Positions 12,451 to 24,556 of a stretch of 64,000 bases of DNA are shown piece after piece. The stretch lies in the NCBI GenBank assembly GCA_032717465.1, contig CM064663.1, positions 14,372,489 through 14,436,488 on the forward strand, read 5' to 3'. Origin of the DNA: Coenobita brevimanus. Taxonomy: Eukaryota; Arthropoda; Malacostraca; Decapoda; Coenobitidae. Positions within the stretch are counted from its first letter, which is position 1. Each line of letters starts with the position of its first letter. The notes beneath the pieces are model-generated. The model saw nothing but the letters and a program-made list of their open reading frames with translations, ran no database searches and was not told where the DNA came from. The position numbers and the translations under genes were made by a program.

Positions 12451-12985
12451 TATCCATCTTGTGATTGATTATATAGTAGTCGAAGCCGAAATGGAGTAAA
12501 TAGTGAGTACATTTGTGGGGAAACAGCTTCAGTTCCCTCATAGCCAATGACAGGAGAAGTTAAAGATGGATACTGGGTCTTGATTGTAGTTTATTATCTT
12601 CAAATGTAAAGCTCAAGTTGAGCACGGTGTGTAACACAAGAGCGTTTATATGCTAAATAACTTCTCACTAGACTCCTCTTCTCTTCTCTCTCTCTATAAC
12701 CTCTCGCACCTGTCGCTAGCCTCGTTCTGCCTGCCTAATTCCTCTTTCTTGCCTAGGAGGGCTTGTGTCACGTGTACTGGACATGCATGAAAGTTTCTAG
12801 AAGCCTGTGTGTCTGTATGTATGTAGTGTTTCCGGTGACACAATACTTAGCTGGCATTCCTTTACTGAAATCTGCAAACACATTTCCTTACCCACACTTA
12901 GCTTGCTTATCATGTTACCTTTAAGACTACACATTTATGTTGGTATCTATTATGAGTTGTATTATGATAATGTAGATTCCTAACA
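12451..12985 (-). repeat. 3' LTR of element I
   Basis: Aligns along its length with 40274-40809, with scattered substitutions and small indels. On the minus strand it starts TGTTAGGAATC, the canonical TG start. The other end reads GATGGATA where the partner LTR reads GACGGACA, so the terminal CA looks mutated. A short pyrimidine run (TTCTCTCTCTCTA) lies in the middle. No clear polypurine tract precedes it, only a mixed GACCGAGCGA. Confidence 0.88.
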
Positions 12986-13439
12986 TCGCTCGGTCACACC
13001 AGCTGGAGAACCTACGACAGCATATATTAGTGATAAACTATAATCTATTAATGCATAATAATGATTATATTCTATAGACATAATATTCATGATAATATTG
13101 TACTGATTTAACAATATCCTAGAAACATAATTCACTGTAAACATATTGTATACATAATGGAGCAAATGCACTATAGTTAAAGTAATTATAAAATATTGTA
13201 TAACATATTGTAAAATGTGTTATACACGACAAACTCATATATGGAAAAGTAGTCCAATGCCAAGTTTATAGTAAGAGTTATTAATATATTTGTATTTTAT
13301 ATAGTTAAAATGATTTTGTTATAAGAATTGGATACTTGTATATCGTGTAATATTAATTCAAGTGTTTTGCCACAATTTTTTCCATTTTTTCCTATGTATG
13401 AAATTTACACTGTTTACATAATATATGCACTTTATTCAA
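12986..13439. other. AT-rich 3' untranslated region of element I
   Basis: Strongly AT-rich sequence between the end of the env-like frame and the 3' LTR, with no open frame of note. It includes repeated TATTGTA and CATATTGTA words near 13140-13215. Confidence 0.5.
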
Positions 13440-15170
13440 GGGGTCTCACTTGAATGTTCACTCTTCCTCCAGTAAATAGTGACTCCAAGTTTGCAATTCT
13501 TGCTTGCATTCTGTGCATTGCCAACAGCACTATTGCAAAAATAATAGAGAAGATTATGAAGACAGTAGGTGGTGGGCTATACACTTAACATGGGTTGAAC
13601 ATACTCAAACTCAGTTCTTCCAAAGGCTTCAGTGTTTCATTGATTAGTTGCATAGTTTCAAACTTAGGTGAAGTCATCTTAATACTTGTGCTCAAGGATA
13701 AATCCATCTTAGGTAGAGGGTGAAAATATTTGTGTCTATGACTGAGGATGGCATAGTGATTGATGGTAGGTAAAGTGGGCATGGATGGTGTAAGTACCAC
13801 ACAGTAGTCTGGTGCTATGTATAATCCTGATATTGAAGTATGAGATGGTGGTATATCTGGACAAATTATGTAAACTGATGTGTTATGAGTGAAGTAAAAC
13901 AAACTGTGAGTGTCCAATGCACTGATGGTGTATAGGTTTATCTGGAGCAAATGTGAAGTTGCAATGGTGGTGAATGTCGTGATTTCTTATGATAGCCATT
14001 TACACAAAGGACTGTTCCAGTAGGGTGAAACGTGAAAATGAACGCATGGCAAAGGTGAACCGCATGTAAGGATGTACGGTACTTTCGTTCAATCGTTGAA
14101 TCACTGGCGAAAGTGACAGTATCCTGTCTCTTGGAGACCATGATGAGCGGTGTCTGTGTCGATGCTGATGGTGACCAGTATTTTTATTCTTAGAAAGGAA
14201 GGGATATATTTGATAGACTGTGAACAGATCGTCAGTTATGAATGATACATGAACTATTAATGATGTTGGTGTTAGGGTTGCTTCTAAATATGGATAATAC
14301 AAGATGAAATTCCTATTCTGGAATAAAGGCTTCAAACCATGTTTATGTATACCTTGACTAATTATCTGACGTAGATCATGAACTGAAAGTAGGTCAATTG
14401 TGATCTTGTCATTATCAGCATTTGCAATTCCTTGCATATGTGCCCTGTAACGAACTCTAGTGTTATCTAACTGGAGTATAATTGTGTCAATATATTCCAT
14501 GATGACTGAGAAGTGTTGGAAAAGTGTCATGTTTCCTTCCATGGCATTTATTTTTTCAACACTCTGGTGAGTTACACTTTCTGCCTTTTTTTTTGTAGAT
14601 TTTTCAATATTGTCTTCATTGCTGTGTTTTGACCGGCAACGAACTTGTTTTGATATGGTAGTACCTGAGATATTTTATTAAATTTGTTGTTTATTTCTTG
14701 AAGGTTTTCCTCTGTAGCCAGTCCAAAGATATTCCCCAGAATTGCACCACCCAGGTCAAACAAACTGCGCCATTGGCGAGTACATGCGATGTTGTTCGTG
14801 TCAATCAATACCTCCGTTCCATGAGGTGGGGGATCTTGGACCATGATGAGCATAACTGATTTAGCCTGTTCTATTTTCCATTTCGCAAACTTCAAGATTT
14901 CAGTCACTTCCTTTGTGTTATGAGCTTCTGAAACATAGCCTTCTATCATAAAGTCAAAGGGTCCTCTGTGGTTTGGCAATATTTTCCAAATAATTCGGTA
15001 ATTCGAATAAATAATCCAAACTTATTTCAGTACTCATGACATCTTTCACGATTGACGGCGAGGCCATTAGAGCTATCAGGCATCCTTGCTGTACTGTATA
15101 TTGAGGGTCTAGGTGAGCATGTCCCCTTGCTATGTAAAGGAGAATTCATGGTATAAGTCCCTTCATCGTT
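13440..15170 (-). pseudogene. env: Env-like fusion glycoprotein remnant of element I (F-type)
   Basis: Minus-strand frames lie downstream of integrase and upstream of the 3' LTR, the usual env position. The 14979-14572 frame contains RQWRSLFDLGGAILGNIFG. It sits like a cleavage site followed by a fusion peptide, as in baculovirus F-type and errantivirus Env proteins, although the basic cleavage motif is incomplete. The next frame (14542-14000) has YYPYLEATLTPT and the following one (13950-13585) has FYFTHNTSVYIICPD. Near 13560-13500 a hydrophobic segment (TVFIIFSIIFAIVLLAM) looks like a C-terminal membrane anchor, followed by a short tail. At least three frame changes and an unclear start make it non-functional. 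The errantivirus assignment rests on position and motif layout. Confidence 0.72.
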
Positions 15171-15300
15171 ACCTAAAAAAATCTATTAATTTGCTAATCC
15201 AGTCATGCTCTGGTCGATGATAATGATGATGTGCATTACGGTTGGCTCATGGAGAACAGTAACGTGCTTGTTGTTTCACTCATAGAAGGAGTTTAAATCG

Positions 15301-15326
15301 ATATCTATCTATCTATCTATCTATAT
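15301..15326 (-). repeat. (TATC)n 3' tail of the RTE LINE
   Basis: Six or so ATCT units end the RTE copy. The same tail motif ends the truncated RTE copies at 24166-24184, 29083-29099 and about 43795-43800. Confidence 0.85.
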
Positions 15327-15634
15327 ACCTAGGCTGCTTCCCCCAAGGAAAGGGAGGTAGCCGAGACAGGACGACACACTCCCCATTTACTCACCCATTC
15401 AAACACATTCATTCGCATCTTAGCCCCAAAGGGGAGAACGGACAGATCCTCACCGCACCACACCGCACAAGGGTCAACTGCGCAATGCAATCAGTGACAT
15501 CCGCAGCAAGACCCAACAGCAGAACTGGTTTACCCCTGCCACATCATAACAGACCCATTCCCTTACCCGCACCTGACCTGACTAGCTGATCAGACCAAAT
15601 GCGGGAGAATATCCCCTCAGGGCTGCGTCATCGC

Positions 15635-18600
15635 TTATTCATTCACAATTTCTCTCCATTTATTTCTGTCACGCACAGCCACTCTTCCCTGCTCGACAGA
15701 CATCCCTCTCGCATCCAACGCTCTCTTCACACTGTCCATCCATCCTATTCGTGGTCTTCCTCTCAGTCTTACACCTCTTACATCAGATCTAGTAATCTTT
15801 TTTATCAATCGCTCATTATCCATTCTCTCCATATGCCCAAACCATCGCAACACCCTCTGCTCAACTCTACCAGCCATCTCCCGAACAACTCCAGTTCTCC
15901 TTCGCACTTCATCATTTCGCACCCAATCCATACGCGTCACACCACACATACTCCTCAGATACCTCATCTCCATTACATTCAAACTTTTCCTCTCTGCTAC
16001 ACCCATATTCCATGTTTCAGCCCCATATAACGCAGTCGGTACCACAACACCTTCATACAGCCTTCTCTTTACATCCATTCTAAGCGAATGACATTTAAAC
16101 ACTTTTTTCATTCCTCCCGGCACCTTTCCTACTTCATTTATTCTAAATTTCACTTCTGCATCTATTCTTCCATCCACAGCAACATATGACCCTAGATATT
16201 TAAAACAATCTACCTCCTCAAGCAACTCACCATTCAAAACTATATTCATCCCCCTACCATCTATCAACCTCGTACATTTCATCACTTTACTCTTATTCTC
16301 ATGTACTTTCAATTTCCTCCTTTCACACACCCTTCCAAACTCCTCTACCAACTGTCTCAATCTCTCCTCTGAATCAGTCACCAGCACAGTATCACCTGCA
16401 AACAGCATCAGCTTCAGATTCCACTCTCCACCATCAACATTCACCAGACTCAGACCTCCACCTAAAACTCTTGCATTCACCTCCCTTACAACACCATCCA
16501 TGTAAATATTTAACAACCAAGGCGACATCACACATCCCTGTCGCAGCCCCACTCTCACGGGAAACCAATCACTCACAGCATTTCCCACTCTTACACACGC
16601 TCTACTATTTACATAAAAACTTTTCACCCCTTTTAGTAACCTACCATCAAGTCCATACAATCTTAAAACAGTCCACAAAGCCTCCCTATCAATTCTATCA
16701 TACGCTTTCTCTAAATCCATAAATGCCCAAAACACATCCTTGCCTTTCGCTAAATACTTTTCACACACTTGTCTCACAGCAAACACCTGATCAACGCATC
16801 CCCTCCCTCTCCTAAAGCCACACTGCTCGTCACCAATCACTCCCTCTGTACCCTCTCTAACTCTCATAATCAACACTCTACCATACACCTTACCTACAAC
16901 ACTCAACAGACTTATACCCCTAAAGCTAGTACATTCATACTTATCACCCTTGCCTTTATACAACGGGACCACACAAGCACTTGCCCAGTCAATGGGCACC
17001 ATACCTTTCTCAAAGCACACATTCAACAATCTTACTAACCAGTCAACAATAGTCACTCCACCACCCTTCAGGCATTCCACAGCACACCCATCCATACCTG
17101 CAGCTTTCCCTGTTTTCATCTCCTTTACTGTCTTCTCCACTTCCTCTTTCGTGATCAAAGAATCATTTAACTCTCCCAACACATTTATTCCTTGCACCCT
17201 TCCATCCGCCACAATCTCAGCCACCCTTTCCTCCTCTACATTTAACAATCTTTCAAAATACTCTGCCCATCTCTTCCTTACTGCATCCATTTCAATTAAC
17301 ATCCTTCCATCCTCTGCTTTTACTCGTTCTTCCTTCCCAGACCCTCCCTTCTGCACCCTTTTCACCTCCTTCCAAAACATTTTCTTATTCTGTTGAAAAT
17401 TCTCTGTCAGCCACCTACCCCACCTCTCATCTGCTGCCACTTTAGCATCACGCACAGCCCTTCTCGCTCTATTCCTCTTTTCCTTATACCTTTCATATGA
17501 CATCTCATCCTTCCTCTGCAGCCACACTTCATATGCACGTCTCTTCTCAGCCACAGCCATTCACTTTCTTTTCTTACACCACCACCCACACGTCTCACAC
17601 CACACACCTCTTCTGCATGCCCCACCACAGCACTCTTAAACAACTGCCATTCCTCCTCCACGCTGCCATTTTCCCGATCTTTCACTGCGTTCCACTCATC
17701 TTTCAATTTCTCCTGATACGCTATCTTTTTCTCTCTTTTATCTAACTCACTCACTTTCAAAACCTCCCTGCCACACCTAACCCTCCTAGCTCTCACCCAT
17801 CTCTTACCTACTCTTAACTTTCCCTCCACCAGGTAGTGGTCAGACATACCTCCACCCTCCCCTCTCAGAACTCTCACATCCAACAATCTTCCTATTACAT
17901 TCCTAGACACAACCACATAGTCCATCAAAGCTCTATCAACAACCCTTCCACCCTCCTGTCTCACCCATGTATACTTATAAATATCTTTCTTCTCAAACAG
18001 CGTATACCCAATCACCATCTCTCGCTCAACACACATCGCTATCATTTGTTCCCCATTTCATTTCTTCCAGGCACACCATGCATACCAACTACACCTTCAA
18101 CTGCTACATTTCCCACTCTAGCATTCAGATCTCCCATCATTACCACATTCACATTCGCTCCAAAACTCTGCAGACACTCATCAACATCATTCCAGAAAGA
18201 CTCCCTCTCTTGTTCATCCCTTTCACTACCAGGCCCATATGCACTCACAAACACCCACAACTCACGTTCAAATTTCGCTTTCACCCACATCAGTCTCGAT
18301 GACACCTCCTTCCATTCAATCACACATTGCTGTACTTCCGGACTCACTAACAAGGCCACGCCTTCTCTTGCCCTTCCTCTATCAACACCTGACAATCTTC
18401 CATTCACATTTCCAAACATAGATTCCCCCTTCCCTTTCATCTTCGTTTCACTCAAAGCTAACACATCCAACTTTCTTCTCACAAACATTCTCCAATCTCC
18501 TCCCTTTTAGCCTCAATCGTACTACATCCACGCACATTCATAGACCCAATCTTCAGGGTACGGGGATAACTCCATCCCCCATCCCTTTCTCTGGCCTGTC

Positions 18601-18640
18601 TCTTTTTAGGAACTAAAATACAAAGGAGGGGTTCCCTAGT
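15635..18640 (-). pseudogene. RTE endonuclease-reverse transcriptase polyprotein, catalytic RT residue lost
   Basis: Three overlapping minus-strand frames. 18488-18042 carries the endonuclease core, including VVMMGDLNARVG. 18045-17407 continues it with the catalytic-type MSDHYLVEG motif. 17560-15635 (641 residues) carries the linker, reverse transcriptase and C-terminal region, with FRGISLLSVVGKVY, WAFMDLEKAYDRI and RVGLRQGCVMSPWL. The active-site block that should read FADD is LMLFAGDTVLV near 16400: one of the two invariant aspartates is glycine. The C terminus has the RTE-type VLRWFGHMERM and RGRPRIGWMD motifs. Two frameshifts plus the active-site change mean a dead copy. Confidence 0.88.
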
Positions 18641-18708
18641 CCCCTCACCCCGTCCCTTTTAGTCGCCTCTTCCGACACGCAGGGAATACGGTGGCAGTAT
18701 TCTTCCTA

Positions 18709-18762
18709 ACACAACCTGGCCGCAGAGTAGTAGTACCACCCCATAGTGCGGCCAGGTTGTGT
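18709..18762. repeat. Perfect 16-bp inverted repeat at the RTE 5' boundary
   Basis: ACACAACCTGGCCGCA (18709-18724) is repeated as its exact complement (18747-18762) around a 22-base spacer. It sits at the junction between the RTE 5' end and the resumed gypsy sequence. It could be a short 5' inversion formed during insertion or a hairpin of the RTE 5' end. Confidence 0.75.
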
Positions 18763-19900
18763 CCCCCCTGCCACCTTAATTTATTTTTGTAAGTATTGTT
18801 ATCTCCTTGATTGGTTGTATAAGTATTGTTCGTTTTTTCGGTGGTGTCCGAGGTTGTATAACTGCTGGCTAATTCCCTTGGGACCCGTTTTAAATGATCA
18901 ACATGAATTTGTTTTTCTTCGCCACTTGACAGTAACCTAATTACTACTTTGTTCGCTGTCTTTAATTACTCTGTATGGGCCTTCAAATTTCAGGGATAAT
19001 TTATTGTCTTTCGTATGAATGATACCGTATACAATGTCTCCTAAGTTGACAGGTGATTCTTTTGCTTTTTTATCGAATGCCTTTGTCATTTCTTCCTTGG
19101 ACATTGTTAATTGTTTTTTTCACTCTTATATATCCTGGAATTCATGTAAATTGGACTTTAGGTTAATCATCATAGTTGTAGATGGACAGGTTTTCACTTT
19201 CGAGAATTTCATTCGGTAATTTTTTATCTGTCCCATAGATAATGAAATGTGGTGCGTCTCCTATAGACTATAGATCCATTAATTGATGTTTCTTCTCTGG
19301 GAATCCAATCATCCCAGCTTGCATAATTTTCATTGAGAATGTGTCGTAGTACTTCCAGTACTTTTTTGTGTTCTCTCTTTACTAACCCACTGGATGCTGG
19401 GTGATAGGCTAAAACGTTAACCTTTTCGATATTGTATTGTTTACATATTTCTTGTTAGAAATCAAAATTTAATTCACCTCCATTATCGCTTATTAGTACC
19501 TTTGGAGTCGTGAAGCGACATATGATATTATCTATTATTGCTTTTGCTACTGTTTCTGCTGTCTTATCCTTAATTGGGGCTAAAATAAAATAACGGGAGA
19601 AATGATCTGTTGCTACGAATAGTTATTGGTTGTTAGTGTGTGATAATGGTAACTTGAATATGTCAACTGAGACAATGTCTCACGATTGATATGGTACAGG
19701 GTAATTACCTATAGATGCAGGTGTGATCGGGTAGCCTTTGTGTTTTGCACATGATTCGCATCTGTCTATATGATTGTTTATATCTTTTCGTAATGTTGGC
19801 CAGTAGTATAACAGCTGGGCTTATTTAAATGTCCTATCTTTTCCAGGATGTTCTCCATATGGACTATCGTGTATCGTTCGTAATACTTGTGGTATCATGT
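18763..19900 (-). pseudogene. Integrase remnant of element I
   Basis: Translated on the minus strand, the region gives the H2C2 zinc-binding tail (HIDRCESCAKHKG), then the catalytic core with IVSVDIFKLPL (first Asp) and LISDNGGEL (second Asp). The third block reads PASSGLVKREHKKV, where related gypsy integrases have GLVER. The catalytic Glu appears replaced by Lys (AAG near 19384-19390). The C-terminal part contains a LSLKFEGPYRVIKD segment, as in the GPY/F domain of gypsy integrases. Several in-frame stops are present. Confidence 0.75.
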
Positions 19901-20237
19901 CATTAGGTACCACTAATTGTTTATTATTTCTGTGATGCTTCGATTGTCCTGGGTTGATCCTGTATAAGGCATTATTGACTATTGTGAATTGTTCGAGTGG
20001 TGTATGTAGCTTTGGTAATTGTATGTCGTGTCCACTTTTTAACTTGTATATAACTTTAGACCACGGTGGATCAAGTCTCTGTGCTTTCGCAATTTCATCA
20101 TGGTTTGGGATGTTTCCTTTGAGATCTAATGCCGTGACATGAATTGTCGTCGGGTTCCTAGATAATGCATCAGATACTAAATTTATTTTGCCTTGTATGT
20201 ATAGAATATGTACATTGTAGTTTTCGACTGTACATTT

Positions 20238-20543
20238 TCATCTTGCTCTCCTCCCAGAGAGGAGTTTTTCTTTTAACATAACCAATAGTGGTTTATGGTC
20301 GGTGAATAAGTGAATTTCGTAGCCATATACCAAATCTTGAAACTTTTGTAATGCAAAGACCACTGCAAGTGCCTCTGAGTCTGTAGTGCAATAATTTTTC
20401 TCTGCATCTTTTATTTGTCTACTGGCAAATGCATTTGGTTGATTCTTTCCTCTCTTATCTTCTTGTATCAATACAGCCCCTAATCCTTTAACAGATGCAT
20501 CTGTGCAAATTATAAATGGTTTTGTGAAATCGGGATAAGGCAA
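20238..20543 (-). pseudogene. RNase H domain of element I polyprotein
   Basis: A 101-residue open frame has the Ty3/gypsy RNase H layout: PFIICTDASVKGLGAVLIQ (first catalytic Asp), NAFASRQIKDAEKNY, TDSEALAVVFALQKF (catalytic Glu in SEAL) and IHLFTDHKPLLVML (Asp). The frame is open but flanked by stops, so it is a fragment of pol. Confidence 0.85.
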
Positions 20544-21112
20544 GCGTGGTGCACCCGTAAGTTTACCTTTGCATTAATTTTTTTTTCTCTCTCCCCATTG
20601 GAGTATAGCATCTTTTATGAGTAGTCTGAATAGAAGAAAAGCTATATGAGAAAATTGTTGGATAAAAGATCTATAATGTCCTGTCAGACCTAAGAGTTGT
20701 CTATCTTCCTCTATATTAGTTGGTTCAGGGAAGTCCCTCACTGCCTGTATCTTGTCATCAGATGTATGGATTCCTTCTGCATTCAGTTTATGGCCTAAGA
20801 ATTTTATTTCCTTAAATCAAAACTTGCATTTAGATAGCTTAATTTTTAACCAGCATCACCAAGCTTTTGTTGGAGTTGATCTAATTTTTGGAGATTTCTT
20901 TTATGTCGTAAGTTGCAATAATTATATCGTCAAGATAGACAAATTATCATTTTCCTAGAATTCCGGACAATACTTAATTCGTCAAGCATTGAAAATTGCC
21001 TGGTGCTGTCCTCAATCCCATTGGCATTCGCTTGTATTGGAAATGTCCTGTATTTGTGGAGAAGGCAGTGTATTTATATGACTCCTCATCTAATGGTATT
21101 TGATAATAGCTA
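20544..21112 (-). pseudogene. Reverse transcriptase remnant of element I (C-terminal half)
   Basis: The minus-strand translation contains a YYQIPLDEESYKYTAF segment, then FQYKRMPMGL and the active-site block VCLDDIIIA (equivalent to YLDD), followed by thumb-like sequence broken by many stops. The sequence stops at the MITE at 21113-21880, and the N-terminal half continues beyond it. Ty3/gypsy assignment is firm from the order and motifs. Confidence 0.8.
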
Positions 21113-21880
21113 TTAACCCGCCCCATCCCGACCACTTTTCCACCACTGACTCCCCCCAGTCCCGACCATTTTAGGATTTTTTTTTTTTTTGGCTCAAACC
21201 TTCGCTTTTGGTGAGAAGCATCGAAAATTCATAGAGAAATCGCTCACCTGAGGTTTAAAATACTCGATACAGGTAGGAGTACCTCCTTACCTTACTGGGT
21301 TTTCTATCAGGCTAGCACCAAAGAAAACGAGTTCTATGGGAGGATAACTATTTAACACCACTCATAAACGGTATTTATTTATTTACTTGGTACGAATTTA
21401 TATGTAGTACGAGAGTATATTGGTTTTCAAGCAGTAATATAGGCATTATAAGCATTATTTCACTCACTAATACCTGACCTTTTTTTGCCACATTACCTGA
21501 TCATCATTTCTAACTGTTTCTTCCTCTAATGCTATGTAAAGTTTGTCCTCCACATTGTCATTGATTGGGGAATCACTCTGACCCTGAATTTCATACCGTG
21601 GCATGACATGGCTATACTGGCCAGGTTACTGATAACAGATGAATTGCTGAGACAATGGCATGCAGGGGGGGGAGGAGGTAATGCTAGGTAAGGCATTGTC
21701 CCTGCCTGGCATCTTGTAGAGGAAGGTGTCACGTGTATATGTACCAAAAATCACTCGTGAAAATTGAAAATTGTGCAAATTAGGGACCTTGCAATTTTTT
21801 CGCGTTTATGTACGTCGATGGGATTGGCAGTGACAAAAGGTGTGGACGTTAAAGAACGTGGATGGGACGCCGCAGGTTAA
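21113..21880 (-). mobile_element. piggyBac-derived MITE, copy 2 (768 bp)
   Basis: TTAA at both ends, left terminus TTAACCCGCCCCATCCCGAC and right end GGACGCCGCAGGTTAA. It is inserted in the reverse transcriptase region of element I and lies in the opposite orientation to copy 1. The degraded transposase start on the minus strand (21747-21532) parallels that of the other copies. Confidence 0.88.
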
Positions 21881-23068
21881 GCAAATCGATTATGGAAAAT
21901 ACATTATTTTCTGGTCCAATATTTTGCAGGACGTCAATTAGCTATGGCATGGGAAACCGGTCTGGGATTGTGTGATTATTTTGTTTATAGTAATCTACTA
22001 CAGCATGCATTTCTCCATTTCGTGTACGCACGAAAAATACTGGGGCATTCCATGGGGAGACTGATGGCTCAATAATAATCATCTTTAGCATTTCATCAAT
22101 ATTCTGGTTGCAAGTGTATGTTGTGATTGTGGAACTCTATAGGCAGGTACAAAAGTAGGTTGTGTGTCTGGGTGCACATTAATCTTGTGATTAATCTGGT
22201 TAGTACACCCTAATTGTTCTCCAGTTAATGCTGTCGTTTGTTGATGTATTTCCAATAAATTTAACACATCAGTTTCTTCATTAAACTGTCCTTAGTGAAT
22301 CAAATTTTCTTTTATGCTTTCTCTATCCGTAGATTTGATTTTACTTGTCATTCCAGCTGAAACTATCTCCATTACAGGGGCAGGACATTTTCTATATTAA
22401 CTGTACAAGTCCCCTTCTTCATCTGTACTTCTCCATTCATGTGATTAATTATGAACACCTGAGTTTGCCCATCGTTATCCACCTGACATAATGCGTTTTC
22501 TACTGACACTCCTTTCACTTTACATAATTCCACTAAGGCAAGAACGGTACTATTCTTCAATTTGCTCCTTATGGTAACTTTCATGTATGAGTTAGGAGGA
22601 ATAACTAAATCACTGGTGAGATGGGCGGGGAAAACTGATGAGTCAGTATGGTTACCTCAGTCTCTAGTCCGGGAGGCTGTGGAGGATAGTGTACACTCGT
22701 CTGTTTGTGTATTTCTGTTTAGGGTTTTAATATTTCTAATTCATTTTGGTTCTTCACTATTGATTGGTAAGAAATCTGATGATAATTCTTCTATGAATTC
22801 ATTAGTAAAGTCTATCCCATTCATTTGTGGGAGTAAAATTATTTTCTCTGTTCTCATTGTCCTTAAACCTAGCAACATATTAGCTTTTATTGCTAAGTTT
22901 TCAACAATATAGATAAATGCTAAAATTGGTCTTGTAGTCTCTGAGAAACTGATGTTTAACCGTGTCATGCCTTTTACTGTAATTTGTTTGCCATCTACCG
23001 CATACAGTATAGGTCTACATCATATTCTTCCAGGAAAGTTACTTTCTTATTTCTAAAAATCCTAACTC
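21881..23068 (-). pseudogene. Protease-RT linker and N-terminal RT region of element I
   Basis: Minus-strand fragments continue the gypsy polyprotein between piggyBac A and the MITE. The 22968-22741 frame contains VENLAIKANMLLGLRTM, a protease-tail-like segment (ILLG-type). 22584-22372 is a further linker. 22267-22085 has TNQINHKINVHPDTQP and VPAYRVPQSQ, the region that leads into RT in gypsy elements. After it, WNAPVFFVRTRNGEMH-type coding is visible near 22050-22010 in the + strand complement. Several stops interrupt it. Confidence 0.7.
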
Positions 23069-23879
23069 TTAACCCATCACGTCTCGACCACTTTTGCAAC
23101 TCTGACACCCCCCATTCCCGACCACTTTTGGAAAAAAATTGTTTTGGCTAAAACTTCCGCTTATGTTGAGAAACAAAGGAAAATAACAAAGAAAGGGTTT
23201 ACCGTGGTCCGCAACCGGTCAGAACAGGTGAGGTCCCCCGTGCCAGGTATCGTATTCTATCATAGAGGTGTGAGGCGCTCACATTTTCTGTGGTAGGTAA
23301 TTTTGGGAGGAACAACAAACAACACCTCTACATTTATTGGATTTGAACTAATAAACAATAAAAATAACAATATAATGAATTTCAATGACATATATATGAA
23401 AAATAAGCATTGAACCTTCGCGCGAGCATAGCGAGTTTGGTCCGATTGGAAAAATGCTATGTGCTAAGTTTCTTGTTTCAGTCACCATATCATTTTTTCT
23501 ACTTGTATACTACTGTTTCAATGCCATTTTACCATTTTGTACTGTATGTAATGTTTTCAGCTGTTTTCATTCATTACGATGACATGTAGCACATATGCAT
23601 ACTCAGTGCACTCGCTACGACTCGTATTTCAACATACGACATTGTTTTATCACTTTCATAATATTTTCTTCTTTACATTGAACCTTTCCTCCACCACTAT
23701 AAACGTTTTCAATTATTTATATTCATTACGAGGGCATTTACAGAAATGCTAGCGCATAATCTCGTAGCAAGCACACTCTCTAATACTCGTGTTTCCACTT
23801 TTACTTTATTTCTTCAATCACAATATACTTTATTACTTACATTACACCCATTTACACCCTATTCTGCACTATACATATT

Positions 23880-24184
23880 TGTGGTGTTGATGTGGATGTG
23901 ATAGGAAGCGTTATGAGGAACACACTGAGGTGGTTTGGCCATGTGGAGAGGATGGAGGGTGAAAGACTGACGAAGAGAGTGTATGTGAGTGAGGTGGAGG
24001 GGGGAAGAGGGAGGGGGAGGCCGAGGATGAGATGGAGGGATGGGGTGGAGAGATATATGAGAGAGGGGTGTGTGAGTTGGGAGCAGGGCAGTGAAATGGC
24101 GGGGAACAGGGCGACTTGGAGGCAATTTGTTTGTGGCCACCCCAAACGGGATTGAGGCATCTGGCAATAGATAGGTAGATAGAT
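23880..24184 (+). mobile_element. 5'-truncated RTE LINE fragment inside piggyBac A
   Basis: Plus-strand coding for the C terminus of a second RTE family: VIGSVMRNTLRWFGHVERM, RGRGRPRMRWRDGVERYM and FVCGHPKRD at the stop. A TAGATAGGTAGATAGA tail follows at 24166-24184. Near-identical sequence occurs at 29083-29563 and 43798-44434. It lies in the non-coding right part of the transposon, and the copy B right end lacks it. Confidence 0.88.
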
Positions 24185-24186
24185 TT

Positions 24187-24510
24187 ATTCTAGTGAGCGT
24201 CAGAATATCGCATGAAAATACCCTCGCAATGAATGTTTCGACCAACATAATACTCATACACTTACATACTAATATTCCACGTATATTACACCCGTGTTCA
24301 CTTGTAGACTCCTATTTACATATTTACGGGCCTTATTTATTTCACTGAGCATCTGAATATCGCATCAAAATACCCTCGCAAGGTATGTTTCCACTTAGAT
24401 AATATTCATACACTTACATAATAATTTTCCACTTATATTACATCCGTTTTCACTTCCATACTACTATTTACAGATCTACGGGCCTTATAATTACACTGAG
24501 CGTCTGTTTG
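24187..24510 (-). repeat. Subterminal tandem repeats of piggyBac A
   Basis: Two diverged units carry GAGCGTCAGAATATCGCAT or a close variant, AAAATACCCTCGCAA, CATACACTTACAT and ACGGGCCTTAT in the same order. The equivalent array in copy B (38386-38770) has three units. Such subterminal repeats could be transposase-binding sites, but that is inference. Confidence 0.65.
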
Positions 24511-24556
24511 TCGCATTTATTTCAGAGTATCAGCGTCCTATCGCATTCACACCTTA

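Larger units (their letters stand above)
15301..18735 (-). mobile_element. RTE-clade LINE inserted in element I
   Basis: Nearly full-length non-LTR retrotransposon on the minus strand, with an apurinic-like endonuclease, a reverse transcriptase, a short 3' UTR (15634-15325) and a tetranucleotide (TATC)n tail at 15301-15324, which is typical of RTE elements. It lies between the integrase and env remnants of element I. Its 5' side carries an inverted repeat (18709-18762). I could not find a matching target duplication. Confidence 0.85.

Noticed and set aside
15301..15326. Tetranucleotide run as an independent microsatellite
   Set aside because: It is the 3' tail of the RTE LINE, also seen at the other RTE copies.
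15599..18510. Plus-strand Ser/His/Thr/Pro-rich frames
   Set aside because: They are opposite-strand shadows of the RTE polyprotein, whose motifs are on the minus strand.
21532..21747. Short MITE frames as independent genes
   Set aside because: They recur in every MITE copy with changes and represent degraded transposase start sequence.
23852..24257. Minus-strand Pro/Ser/His-rich frames (also at 28976-29448 and 43710-44156)
   Set aside because: They are antisense to the RTE C-terminal coding sequence.
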